Assembly: GCA_017557635.1 (NCBI GenBank)
Contig: JAFYYH010000011.1
Span: 1-64,000 of the forward strand
Source of the DNA: Bacteroidaceae bacterium
GTDB taxonomy: Bacteria; Bacteroidota; Bacteroidia; Bacteroidales; Bacteroidaceae
DNA: 64,000 bases
Direction: 5' to 3'
Position numbers and translations under genes: made by a program. A model generated the notes under the pieces. It did no database searches, was not told where the DNA came from, and saw only the letters and a program-made list of their open reading frames with translations. Shown here piece by piece: positions 22,636 to 31,723 of this stretch (position 1 is its first letter; each line of letters starts with the position of its first letter).

Positions 22636-25600
22636 TGGCGATTTTCACTAACATACGCATAGTCTCCAAGTACGAGACCAAACTGCTTGTACGAGGCTGG
22701 TTCTTCAAAGTATTTGCGTTTCTGGCACTGTTTGCGGCTATTATTCTGGGAAGTATCTACATACTTCAGCCGTTCCAGCAGCCCGAAATGATAAACAGGT
22801 CGGTCATTCCCTATCTGTTCATGCTGGTAATGAACGTGGGACAGGCCGTGGTATCAGTGTTCCTGGCATCCGAGTACCTTAAGCGTGACAAGCAGCTTGA
22901 CACCTCTGAGGTGTTCTACACACGTCCGCTCAGCAACGCCGAGTATCTGCTGGGCAAGATGTGGGCTACATTGAAGGTATTCTTCCTGCTTGATATGGCA
23001 GTTGCCGCCATAGCGCTTATAATGAGTCTTATCAAGTATGGCGTTGACCTGGATTATCTGAGCTATGTCTGGTATTTCCTGCTGTTGTCAGTACCAACGC
23101 TGGTGTTCATAGTAGGTCTGTCGACAACGCTGATGCTGATACTGAACAACCAGGCCATCACGATGGTTCTGCTGCTGGCATACATCGGCGTGACTCTTTT
23201 CTACATTGATGACCTCTACTATTACCTCTTTGATTACATAGGTTTCAACCTGCCCATGCTCAAGTCAATGGTGACAGGCTTCAGCGGTTTGTCCAGACTG
23301 ATAAACCACCGTCTGTGCTATCTGCTGCTGGGTATAGGCCTCATACTGACGGATATTTCGCTGTTCCACCGTCTGGCCAACTCCAGATACAGCCTTCTGC
23401 CTTGGCGTATTGCCGCAGGAGTATTCCTTCTGACCGGTCTCTATGCAGGATACAGGCATATACATACCTATAAGGTCGATGAGAGATTCAGGGCCGATAT
23501 GGTTGAACTGGATAACAGTTATGTCAACAAGGGCGGTGCAGTGGCAGACTTCTGCTCGCTGGCAGTAACCCAGAACGGTGATTCCATAAGTGTTACGGCC
23601 GATATGACCGTAAGACCCAAGGAGGACACTCAGATGATGGTGTTCACGCTCAACCCCGGATTTGTCATCCGTAATGTCAGTGCACAGGGTCATGAGGTGG
23701 AATGCGAGCGCCTGAAACATCTGATGGTACTCAATTTTACCGAGACACTGCCTGCCGACGATCCTGTAAGGCTGACCATGGAATATGGCGGTATGGCCGA
23801 TGAGCGCATCTGTTATCTGGATATCACGGATGAGAAGATGATAGAGAACACCAAGGTGCTGTCAATGCTCAACGTAGGCAAGCGTTATCTTTTCCAGGAG
23901 AAGGACTTTACCATGCTCACCCCCGAGAGTTACTGGTATCCGCGTCCCGGTGTTGCGTTCAGCAACGAGAACCCGGAGTGGCAGATGTCATACTTTACTG
24001 ATTTCAATGTCAGCGTGACTCCCAATCCCGGACTCACACCCATATCACAGGGAAGCTGCACGGTCAACGCAGACTCTACACAGTATACGTTCACACCTGA
24101 ATCGTCACTGCCGTCAGTATCACTTCTGATAGGTGACTACAGCCCCAAGTGCATGACTGTGGATTCCATAGATTATATAGTATGGGAACTGGGCAAGTGG
24201 GATGACCGTTTCTCGGTGTTTGACTCCATAAGCGACACCCTTCCCAATTTCATACGCGATACGCGCAGGAGCATGGAGTATCAGGCCGATATGCTCTATC
24301 CGTTCAAGCGCTTCCAGATTGTGGAAGTGCCTGTGAACTTTACATCATACAAGCGTGTGTGGACATCGGCCTATGAGCAGCTTCAGCCGGAGATGGCTCT
24401 GGTGCATGAGAGGGGCTGTGACATGCGTATGTTCCAGTTTGAGAACATGAAGCGCATGTACGGAAACGGCCGTAACCGCCGAGGCAACAACAATAATATG
24501 TCCGAGAAGGATATACTTGTGAACGTGTTTGTATCGGCCATCAACTTCATGATGCAGTCGGGTACTTACTCGGGCAGCAGCCGTAACGGACAGTTCTCCA
24601 TGACCCAAACGGACAATCCGTATTACTACATGCCACTGTTCTACAATTTCAGATACAACATCTACTCATCAGACTGGCCGATGGCCATGCGTATGGTCGA
24701 GTCCATGACCAATACGAACTCCAACAACGGTAACGGAGATTGGCTCCGCAGGATGAACGGTCTCTCTGAAGATGAGAAGGCGCTGATCCTGATGGGCAAA
24801 TATGACTTTAACCGTATCATGTCCGATCCGGAGTGGGAGGATTTGGCCGACAATGCCCTGGCGCTCAAGACAAATGATTTCTTTGCTCCCGTATCGGCCG
24901 CAATGGGTTATGAGGCCATGATTGACTCCATTACCGCCAAGACCAGGGAGAAGGAGTTCTCAAACGTTTCGTTTGACTCGGTACTGATCTGGCTGCAGGA
25001 CATCTCAGGAGTAAGCCTCAAGGAGAAGATTGATGCATGGGACGAGCCCGTCCGTCTGGCCTGCTACAAGATAGGCAATCCCCAGGTGACCACCGTAACC
25101 ACCGATACGGCCGATATCTACCAGGCTGAGATAGCCTTTGAGAACATATCGGACTATCCGGGTTATGTGACCGTTGAGTTTGTCTTCTATGAGATGGAGA
25201 ACGCCGGCGACGAGGATAAACCCACCCGTATGATGATAAGCGTGGGCGCCCATGAGACCCGCAGGATAGTGACTCACTGGTTCAATACCCCGAGCATTAT
25301 CAACGTGAATACCATGCTCTCATCGAACCTGCCGCACAATGTAAGGCTCGACAATTCCAACTATAGCACATATACCGGAACCGAACTGACCCCGGAGGGC
25401 GTATATACCCTGCGCAGCGGTGTTGACAATACTCTTCCGGGTGAGATCATAGTGGATAATGAGGACAGTGAACTGTTCTCACTTTCCAAACCCATCCGTA
25501 CCGGTTACCTCTCAAAATGGATTGACAAGTCACGTGAAAAGAAGAACGAATTCATCTATCAGGGATTCTCTGACTGGTATAACTACACCCTGTGGACACT

Positions 25601-26021
25601 GGTGACAGAGCAGAACCTGTACGGTGACTACATACGTTCGGCATACATCATATCTCCGGGTGACGGCTCGCAGTTTGCCCGCTGGAAAGTGCCTTTGGAG
25701 GATGCCGGAGTCTATGACGTCTATTTCTATGCTTCACCTGACATGTACAACAACAATAACCGTAACCGCAGGTGGAACAACAACAATAACTACAACAACA
25801 ATAATAACGGCCGATGGACTCCCACTGACTACAACTTAGAGATTGGTCAGTTTGATATGTGGGATCCCGTTTCACTGAACATGCGACGTGCCGAAGAGGG
25901 CTGGAACATGCTTGGCACCTTCAGGTTCGAGGCTGACACCGTCAACATCCGTCTGAACAACAAGTCTGGTGTGAGCGTGGTCATAGCCGATGCAGTGAGA
26001 CTGGTAAAAAGAGAGAGATAA
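22635..26021 (+). CDS. ABC-2 permease with degenerate M1-like region and golvesin-like C-terminal domain
   Basis: A very large permease, 1128 aa from the ATG at 22635 (the TTG at 22632 is less likely). Residues 1-285 have about seven TM helices in an ABC-2 layout (KYETKLLVRGWFFKVFAFLA at the start). Residues about 300-900 are soluble and look like the M1-aminopeptidase module found on other Bacteroidetes permeases (TSAYEQLQPEMALVHERG), but I find no HEXXH, so it is probably not a peptidase. An Asn-rich linker lies near 1038-1061. The last 60 residues match the golvesin C-terminal-like domain (GWNMLGTFRFEADTVNIRLN, then VVIADAVRLV). The large soluble region is likely periplasmic and may bind a substrate, glycan or partner. 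It is coupled to the ATPase gene, with TolC 13 bases downstream. Confidence 0.85.
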   Translation: MAIFTNIRIVSKYETKLLVRGWFFKVFAFLALFAAIILGSIYILQPFQQPEMINRSVIPYLFMLVMNVGQAVVSVFLASEYLKRDKQLDTSEVFYTRPLSNAEYLLGKMWATLKVFFLLDMAVAAIALIMSLIKYGVDLDYLSYVWYFLLLSVPTLVFIVGLSTTLMLILNNQAITMVLLLAYIGVTLFYIDDLYYYLFDYIGFNLPMLKSMVTGFSGLSRLINHRLCYLLLGIGLILTDISLFHRLANSRYSLLPWRIAAGVFLLTGLYAGYRHIHTYKVDERFRADMVELDNSYVNKGGAVADFCSLAVTQNGDSISVTADMTVRPKEDTQMMVFTLNPGFVIRNVSAQGHEVECERLKHLMVLNFTETLPADDPVRLTMEYGGMADERICYLDITDEKMIENTKVLSMLNVGKRYLFQEKDFTMLTPESYWYPRPGVAFSNENPEWQMSYFTDFNVSVTPNPGLTPISQGSCTVNADSTQYTFTPESSLPSVSLLIGDYSPKCMTVDSIDYIVWELGKWDDRFSVFDSISDTLPNFIRDTRRSMEYQADMLYPFKRFQIVEVPVNFTSYKRVWTSAYEQLQPEMALVHERGCDMRMFQFENMKRMYGNGRNRRGNNNNMSEKDILVNVFVSAINFMMQSGTYSGSSRNGQFSMTQTDNPYYYMPLFYNFRYNIYSSDWPMAMRMVESMTNTNSNNGNGDWLRRMNGLSEDEKALILMGKYDFNRIMSDPEWEDLADNALALKTNDFFAPVSAAMGYEAMIDSITAKTREKEFSNVSFDSVLIWLQDISGVSLKEKIDAWDEPVRLACYKIGNPQVTTVTTDTADIYQAEIAFENISDYPGYVTVEFVFYEMENAGDEDKPTRMMISVGAHETRRIVTHWFNTPSIINVNTMLSSNLPHNVRLDNSNYSTYTGTELTPEGVYTLRSGVDNTLPGEIIVDNEDSELFSLSKPIRTGYLSKWIDKSREKKNEFIYQGFSDWYNYTLWTLVTEQNLYGDYIRSAYIISPGDGSQFARWKVPLEDAGVYDVYFYASPDMYNNNNRNRRWNNNNNYNNNNNGRWTPTDYNLEIGQFDMWDPVSLNMRRAEEGWNMLGTFRFEADTVNIRLNNKSGVSVVIADAVRLVKRER

Positions 26022-26034
26022 AACAATAACATAT

Positions 26035-27540
26035 ATGAAAAAGAAAAAAGCATTATTTACGGCAATCGTTCTGCTTGCAGCATCACCCGCCTTTGAGGGT
26101 GGGGCACAGGCTCAGATTGTCATGACCATGGAACAGGCTCTGGAGTATAGTGAACAGCACAATCCGGACCTGATCAACTCACGTATGAGCATGGAGCGCT
26201 ATGAGCAGAACCTGATTGCCCAGAAGGCTTCACTGAAATCAAGGTTCTCACTTAATCTGCAGCCTATCTCATACTCACAGTCACGTCAGTTTGACAGCCG
26301 ATTCTCAGACTGGTACACCAACCGTTCGCTGACATCATCAGGTACTTTCAGCATATCACAGCCCATTATCTGGACCGATGCTACGCTGTCACTCAACAAC
26401 AATCTGTCATGGCAGAACAACCAGTCATCGGTAGGCGGTACGACCAACAGCAACAAAGGCTTCAGCAACAGCCTTTATCTTAGTCTGACCCAGCCTATCT
26501 TTACCTACAACAGGACCAAGATGAACCTGCGTCAGATTGAGATGAACTATGAGAACGCCCGCATCAGTTATGCATTGCAGCTGCTCAACGTAGAGCGTAA
26601 CATCACAAGTCAGTTCTACAGCCTCTTCACTGCCCAGCAGAACCTGGAGATAAGCGAATCAGAACTGGAGAATGCCGAGAAGAACTTCAATATCATCAAG
26701 GATAAGGTGGAGGCCGACCTGGTTACCAAGGATGAGTACTACCAGGCACAGGTTAACCTGGCTCAGTCACGTTCCAGTCTGGAGAACCAGAAGGTGAGCC
26801 TGGAGAATTCAAAGGACAACTTCAAACAGGCACTGGGAATTCCTCTGGAGGAGGATATCATAGTAGTTTGCGATATTGCGGCCGAGCCTGTGTATGTGGA
26901 TTTTGATAAGGCTTTGGAGAGTGCCACTACCACAAGACTTGAACTCCGTCAGCGTCAGATATCAAGGGAGCAGCAGGAGATGTCAATGATTCAGGTCAAG
27001 GACAATGACAGTTTCAGCGGAAACATCTCACTGTCAGTGGGTGTTATGGGTGATGATCCGCAGTTCCCGCACATCTATGACAATCCTACGAACAACCCGC
27101 GTGTATCGGTCTCATTCAGCGTACCTATCTTTGACTGGGGTGCACGTAAGGCACGTATCAAGGCTGCCGAGATTGAGAGAAAGATGTTTGAACTCAGTGC
27201 AGAGGAGGAACTCAAGAGCATAGAGATCAACGTACGCAGCACATGCCGCAGTCTGAATAACCTGCTCGAGCAGATTTCAATAGCAGAGCAGAGCCAGCAG
27301 AACGCACAGCTCACCTATGAACTCAATGAGGAGCGCTACCGCAACGGTGAACTTACCGGTATGCAGATGAACCAGTTCCAGACACAGCTGTCCAACAGCA
27401 AGATGTCATACACTCAGGCTATCATTAATTATAAGGTTCAGCTTCTGAACATCAAGATCCTGACCCTTTACGACTTTGAGAAGAATGAGCCTGTGGTTCC
27501 CATTACCTATGAGGAGAGTACCAACAAGAAAAAGAAATAA
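26035..27540 (+). CDS. TolC family outer membrane efflux protein
   Basis: A 501-aa outer-membrane channel subunit with a signal peptide (MKKKKALFTAIVLLAASPAF). The mature part shows the two TolC repeats: beta-strand segments around residues 80-160 (SGTFSISQPIIWTDATLSLN) and 325-365, and long helices such as VERNITSQFYSLFTAQQNLE and ELENAEKNFNIIKDKVEADL. The second-half marker VSVSFSVPIFDWGARKARIK is typical. Length fits the family. It lies 13 bases after the ABC permease and 5 bases before the adaptor, so it probably forms the exit duct of the pump encoded here. Confidence 0.92.
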   Translation: MKKKKALFTAIVLLAASPAFEGGAQAQIVMTMEQALEYSEQHNPDLINSRMSMERYEQNLIAQKASLKSRFSLNLQPISYSQSRQFDSRFSDWYTNRSLTSSGTFSISQPIIWTDATLSLNNNLSWQNNQSSVGGTTNSNKGFSNSLYLSLTQPIFTYNRTKMNLRQIEMNYENARISYALQLLNVERNITSQFYSLFTAQQNLEISESELENAEKNFNIIKDKVEADLVTKDEYYQAQVNLAQSRSSLENQKVSLENSKDNFKQALGIPLEEDIIVVCDIAAEPVYVDFDKALESATTTRLELRQRQISREQQEMSMIQVKDNDSFSGNISLSVGVMGDDPQFPHIYDNPTNNPRVSVSFSVPIFDWGARKARIKAAEIERKMFELSAEEELKSIEINVRSTCRSLNNLLEQISIAEQSQQNAQLTYELNEERYRNGELTGMQMNQFQTQLSNSKMSYTQAIINYKVQLLNIKILTLYDFEKNEPVVPITYEESTNKKKK

Positions 27541-27545
27541 CAAAA

Positions 27546-28616
27546 ATGAAACAGCATATGAAATCAGGAATCAGCGTACTTACACTGGCTGCACTGACCG
27601 TACTTATGGCAGGGTGCAGACAAGAGAACACAATGAACCGCGCAGAGATACCGACTCCGGTGTCAGTATCGGACATTACCTACGGTTCAATCAGCAGGGT
27701 ATTCACAACCAACAGCACTGCGATATCAAGTGCCGAGGCTGAACTGTCGACCGAGATGGCCGGCAAGTACCATCTGCAGAAGAATCCCGCTACAGGCAAG
27801 CCTTACAAACTTGGTGACAAGGTAAAGAAGGGCGCCCTGATTGTACGTATCGAGGATAAGTCATACGAGAACGGCATATCCATCGAGACCAAGCGTCTTA
27901 ACCTGGAACTTGCCGAGCAGGAGCAGGTCAAGACCAAGTCTCTCTATGACAAAGGCGGTGCCACTCTGACCGAGGTCAAGAACTCGGAGGTGAAGATCAT
28001 GAACTCACGTCTGGATTATGAGAACGCCGAGATGAATCTGGAAAAGATGAACATCCGCGCTCCGTTTGACGGAGTTATCGTAAACCTGCCGCACTTCTCG
28101 GAGGAGGCCAAGGTTAACAGCGGAACATCGGTTGTAACCGTTATGGACTACAGCCAGATGCTGCTTGAGATCAATCTTCCGGAGAGCGCCATCACTGAGG
28201 TGAAGGTGGGCCAGAAGGCATACATCACCCATTATACACTCCCCAAGGACACCATCATGGGTGAGATCACCGAGCTTTCACCGGCCATCAGCGCCGAGAC
28301 CCGTACATTCAAGGGCAAGCTCATGATCAACAACAAGGACCTGCTCATCAGACCGGGTATGTTCGTTAAGGCCGATATCGTTACCGAGAGCCACAGCTCA
28401 ACCATCATTATCCCCAAGAACATTGTACGCAACGAGCGTAACAGACGTATCGTATTCGTGGTTGACCAGGGTATTGCCCGCGCCAAGCAGGTAAAACTGG
28501 GTCTTGAGGAGAAGAACCAGGTAGAGGTGCTGAGCGGTCTTGAAAAAGACGATCAGCTGATCATACGCGGTTTTGAGACCCTGAGAGACGGTTCAAAGGT
28601 GAAGATCCAAAGATAA
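27546..28616 (+). CDS. RND efflux periplasmic adaptor lipoprotein
   Basis: Membrane fusion protein linking the inner-membrane pump to TolC. 356 aa with a lipoprotein signal (lipobox LMAGC, Cys24), so it is anchored in a membrane by lipid. The biotinyl-lipoyl-like and hairpin regions are around residues 60-165 (KYHLQKNPATGKPYKLGDKV, then MNIRAPFDGVIVNLP). The beta-barrel follows (LLEINLPESAITEVKVGQKA), then the membrane-proximal domain (GLEKDDQLIIRGFETLRDGS). It is placed between the TolC gene (5 bases) and the first RND gene (14 bases). A second ATG at 27558 is possible. Confidence 0.92.
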   Translation: MKQHMKSGISVLTLAALTVLMAGCRQENTMNRAEIPTPVSVSDITYGSISRVFTTNSTAISSAEAELSTEMAGKYHLQKNPATGKPYKLGDKVKKGALIVRIEDKSYENGISIETKRLNLELAEQEQVKTKSLYDKGGATLTEVKNSEVKIMNSRLDYENAEMNLEKMNIRAPFDGVIVNLPHFSEEAKVNSGTSVVTVMDYSQMLLEINLPESAITEVKVGQKAYITHYTLPKDTIMGEITELSPAISAETRTFKGKLMINNKDLLIRPGMFVKADIVTESHSSTIIIPKNIVRNERNRRIVFVVDQGIARAKQVKLGLEEKNQVEVLSGLEKDDQLIIRGFETLRDGSKVKIQR

Positions 28617-28630
28617 ACAGAGCGTAAAGG

Positions 28631-31600
28631 ATGAAAAAACTTGTAAGTTGGGCGGTCAGGAAACCGGTTACTGTCACAATGGCGGTGCTGGCTATTCTAC
28701 TGCTCGGAAAAATATCATATGACAGGCTGAGCGTGGAACTGCTCCCCAGCATGAACAGCCCCCGCCTGTTTGTCGAAATTGACGCCGGAGAGCGTCCGCC
28801 TGAAGAGATCGAGAAGCAGTTCGTACGCAGTATGGAGTCTCAGATCGCCCGTCAGAGTGACGTGCGTTCGGTCTCATCGGTCGTAAAGGTGGGTACCGCC
28901 CGCATAACGGTCGAGTACGCATGGCGTAAGAACATGGATGAGGCTTTCCTGGATCTGGAGAAGGCCATGAGCAGTTTCTCACAGGACAGCCGTGTGACTG
29001 ACTTGAGAATATCCCAGAAGGATCCCACCACTGCGCCTATTATGATAATAGGTTTCTCCAATCCGGACATAACCGATATGGCCGAGTTGCGCAAAGTGGC
29101 CGACTCATATGTGTGCAATGAACTGATGAGAGTAGAGGGTGTGGCCGATGTATCACTGGCCGGTGACGAGTTCACCAACCTGGTAATCGATGCCGATCCC
29201 TATAAACTGAAGGCTTTCAACATCACCGTTGACAACATATCGTCACGTATCCAGGAGAGCAACCAGAGAGTATCGGGCGGCCGAATAACCGAACAGGGAT
29301 TCCAGTATCTGGTGACAGGTTCAAATACCCTGACTGATGAGGCCGCATTCGGCAATATCATAGTAGGTTACCGCAACACCGAGACAAACCAGGGCCAGAT
29401 TGGCGAGTTTGAATCAGCCAGCATGGCACCTATATATCTGCGTGACGTGGCTACCATACGCTTTGAGAACCGCGAACCTGAGAACATCGTACGCGTGAAC
29501 GGAAAGCGAAGCATAGGTATCTCTGTATTCAAGGAGATGGACTACAATACCGTCAAGGCGGTTGAGGGTGTCAAGACAAGCCTTGCCAAGATACAGAAGT
29601 CACTGCCCGGATATGAGGTAAAGGTTATCAGCGACCAGGCTACATTCATCAGCAGTTCCATCGGTGAGGTCAAGAACAGCGCCATAATGGGTGTAATTCT
29701 GGCCGTTATCGTACTGTTCGTGTTCCTGCGCAGGATGGGTACCACACTTATCGTGGCCATTTCAATACCTGTCTCCATCATCGCAACCTTCAACCTGATG
29801 TTCTTTAGCGGACTGACCATCAACATCCTGACGTTGGGAGGTCTTGCGTTGGGTGCGGGTATGCTTGTGGATAATGCCATTGTGGTTATCGAGAGCATAT
29901 TCCGAAACCAGGAACGAGGGCTATCGGTGCGCGACGCCTCAATCACGGGTACATCCGAGGTTGCGGGAGCGGTATCGGCATCGACCCTTACCACCATCGT
30001 GGTGTTCCTGCCTATCGTTTACCTGCACGGAGCAACCGGTGAACTTTTCAAGGATGAGGCCTGGACGGTTACCTTCTCACTGGTTTCATCACTCTTTGTG
30101 GCTATTCTGGTCATTCCTACACTTTATGACAAGATATTCGGACGCAAGAAGGCAATGCCTCTCAAGAACTTCAGTTCTGTAAACATCAAGGGTTACAGTT
30201 CATTCCTGAAGCGTCTTGTCCAGAAGCGCTGGTGGGTTATAGCCGCCTCTGTCATTCTGGTTGCCGGAACAGTGTTCCTGCTGCCGTATGTAGGTACCGA
30301 GTTCATGCCCAAGGCCGATGCAAGCACCATCAACGTTAAGGTGAGAATGGGCGAGGGTACAAGCCTGGAACGTACATCATCTACCGTTGAGAGCCTTGAG
30401 AATCTGGTGTTTGACCTGACCGAGGATCCCGAGTGCCTTATCTATACTCATATAGGTCCGGGCGCATCGTCCCAGAATATGGATTTTGAGGGTGAAAACA
30501 CCGCATCCATGAAGATTCAGCTCTCAAAGGCATCGGTCATAAGTCCCGATGAACTTACCGAGATACTATCATCTTATATTGAAGGAGTAGAGGGCATGGA
30601 ACTCTCATTCACTCAGGATGAGAACTCCCTGAACTCAATGATGGGTACTGAGGATGCTCCGCTGGTTGTGGAGATAAAGGGTGAGGACCTGGATCTGCTG
30701 TCGGCACTGACCAATCAGGTCAAGGCTGCGGTTGATTCAATTGACTGCCTCTATAACGTAGAGAGTTCACTGGCAGGCGGCGCACCTGAGATCATCATCA
30801 CCGTTGACCGCGCCATGGCCGGTATGAACAACATCAACGTATCTACCATCATCACCCAGATACAGCAGCATCTTGCCGGACGTGAAGCCGGGCAGATGGA
30901 CTACAAGGGTGATATGAGAGATATCAGCATCAAGGTGCCCGGAGTATCGCTGGCCGATCTGAACAATATGGTGATCACATCGGGCCAGAAGGATTTCCGC
31001 CTTGTGGAGCTTGCCAGAATTACTGAGAGCACCGCTCCCAAGGAGATTTACCGCCTCAACCAGAACCGTGTGACACGCGTCACAGCCGATATTGACGAGT
31101 CTGTATCGCTTGACAAGGCCGCACAGCGTACAAGAGAGGCCGTAGCCGGTATCGAGCTGCCGCAGAACTACTCCATCACCGTGACAGGTGAGGAGGAGCG
31201 CCGCGCAGAATCCATGAACAGCCTTCTGCTTGCTCTGGTGCTGTCAATAGTACTGGTTTATATGGTGATGGCATCACAGTTCGAGTCACTGCTGCATCCG
31301 TTCACCATCCTGCTTACCATTCCTCTGGCATTGGTAGGTGCGGTACTGTTGTTCCTTGCTACAGGCATTACCGTGAATATAATGGGTATCATAGGTATGG
31401 TTATGCTGGCCGGTATTGCGGTCAACAACTCAATCATACTTGTAGACCGCATAGGACAGCTCAAGGAGTCCGGTCTGAGCCTTACCGACGCCATAGCCGA
31501 GGCAGGCCAGCAGCGTATCCGTCCTATCCTTATGACCAGCCTTACCACAATCCTTGCACTTGTGCCTATGGCATTGGGACTGGGAGACGGTGCATCGCTG

Positions 31601-31723
31601 AGCTCACCCATGGCTATTGCCGTGATAGGCGGTCTGGTCACTTCAACTCTGTTGAGTCTTGTGGTGATACCGTGTGTTTATTATGTATTTGAAAGCGCCA
31701 AAATCAGAATAACAGGCAAATGA
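28631..31723 (+). CDS. RND efflux permease, subunit 1
   Basis: Inner-membrane proton-driven pump of the AcrB/HAE superfamily, 1030 aa, full length. The N-terminal TM1 is in VTVTMAVLAILLLGKISYDR. There are two large periplasmic loops (about 35-330 and 560-860) and 12 TM helices. The TM4 relay reads GAGMLVDNAIVVIES: Asp414 is kept, while the second Asp of AcrB is Asn. TM10 has AVNNSIILVDR in place of AcrB's Lys940 segment, as in many non-proteobacterial RND proteins. The last 4 bases overlap the start of the next RND gene (ATGA), which suggests a paired, MdtBC-like arrangement of two different RND subunits. Substrate unknown. Confidence 0.93.
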   Translation: MKKLVSWAVRKPVTVTMAVLAILLLGKISYDRLSVELLPSMNSPRLFVEIDAGERPPEEIEKQFVRSMESQIARQSDVRSVSSVVKVGTARITVEYAWRKNMDEAFLDLEKAMSSFSQDSRVTDLRISQKDPTTAPIMIIGFSNPDITDMAELRKVADSYVCNELMRVEGVADVSLAGDEFTNLVIDADPYKLKAFNITVDNISSRIQESNQRVSGGRITEQGFQYLVTGSNTLTDEAAFGNIIVGYRNTETNQGQIGEFESASMAPIYLRDVATIRFENREPENIVRVNGKRSIGISVFKEMDYNTVKAVEGVKTSLAKIQKSLPGYEVKVISDQATFISSSIGEVKNSAIMGVILAVIVLFVFLRRMGTTLIVAISIPVSIIATFNLMFFSGLTINILTLGGLALGAGMLVDNAIVVIESIFRNQERGLSVRDASITGTSEVAGAVSASTLTTIVVFLPIVYLHGATGELFKDEAWTVTFSLVSSLFVAILVIPTLYDKIFGRKKAMPLKNFSSVNIKGYSSFLKRLVQKRWWVIAASVILVAGTVFLLPYVGTEFMPKADASTINVKVRMGEGTSLERTSSTVESLENLVFDLTEDPECLIYTHIGPGASSQNMDFEGENTASMKIQLSKASVISPDELTEILSSYIEGVEGMELSFTQDENSLNSMMGTEDAPLVVEIKGEDLDLLSALTNQVKAAVDSIDCLYNVESSLAGGAPEIIITVDRAMAGMNNINVSTIITQIQQHLAGREAGQMDYKGDMRDISIKVPGVSLADLNNMVITSGQKDFRLVELARITESTAPKEIYRLNQNRVTRVTADIDESVSLDKAAQRTREAVAGIELPQNYSITVTGEEERRAESMNSLLLALVLSIVLVYMVMASQFESLLHPFTILLTIPLALVGAVLLFLATGITVNIMGIIGMVMLAGIAVNNSIILVDRIGQLKESGLSLTDAIAEAGQQRIRPILMTSLTTILALVPMALGLGDGASLSSPMAIAVIGGLVTSTLLSLVVIPCVYYVFESAKIRITGK

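Noticed and set aside
24345-24480. Active metallopeptidase in the large ABC permease
   Set aside because: The M1-like stretch has no HEXXH motif anywhere in the soluble region, so peptidase activity is not supported.
25746-25812. AAC/AAT trinucleotide-rich stretch
   Set aside because: In-frame Asn-rich linker of the large permease; it looks like a coding low-complexity region rather than a separate repeat element.
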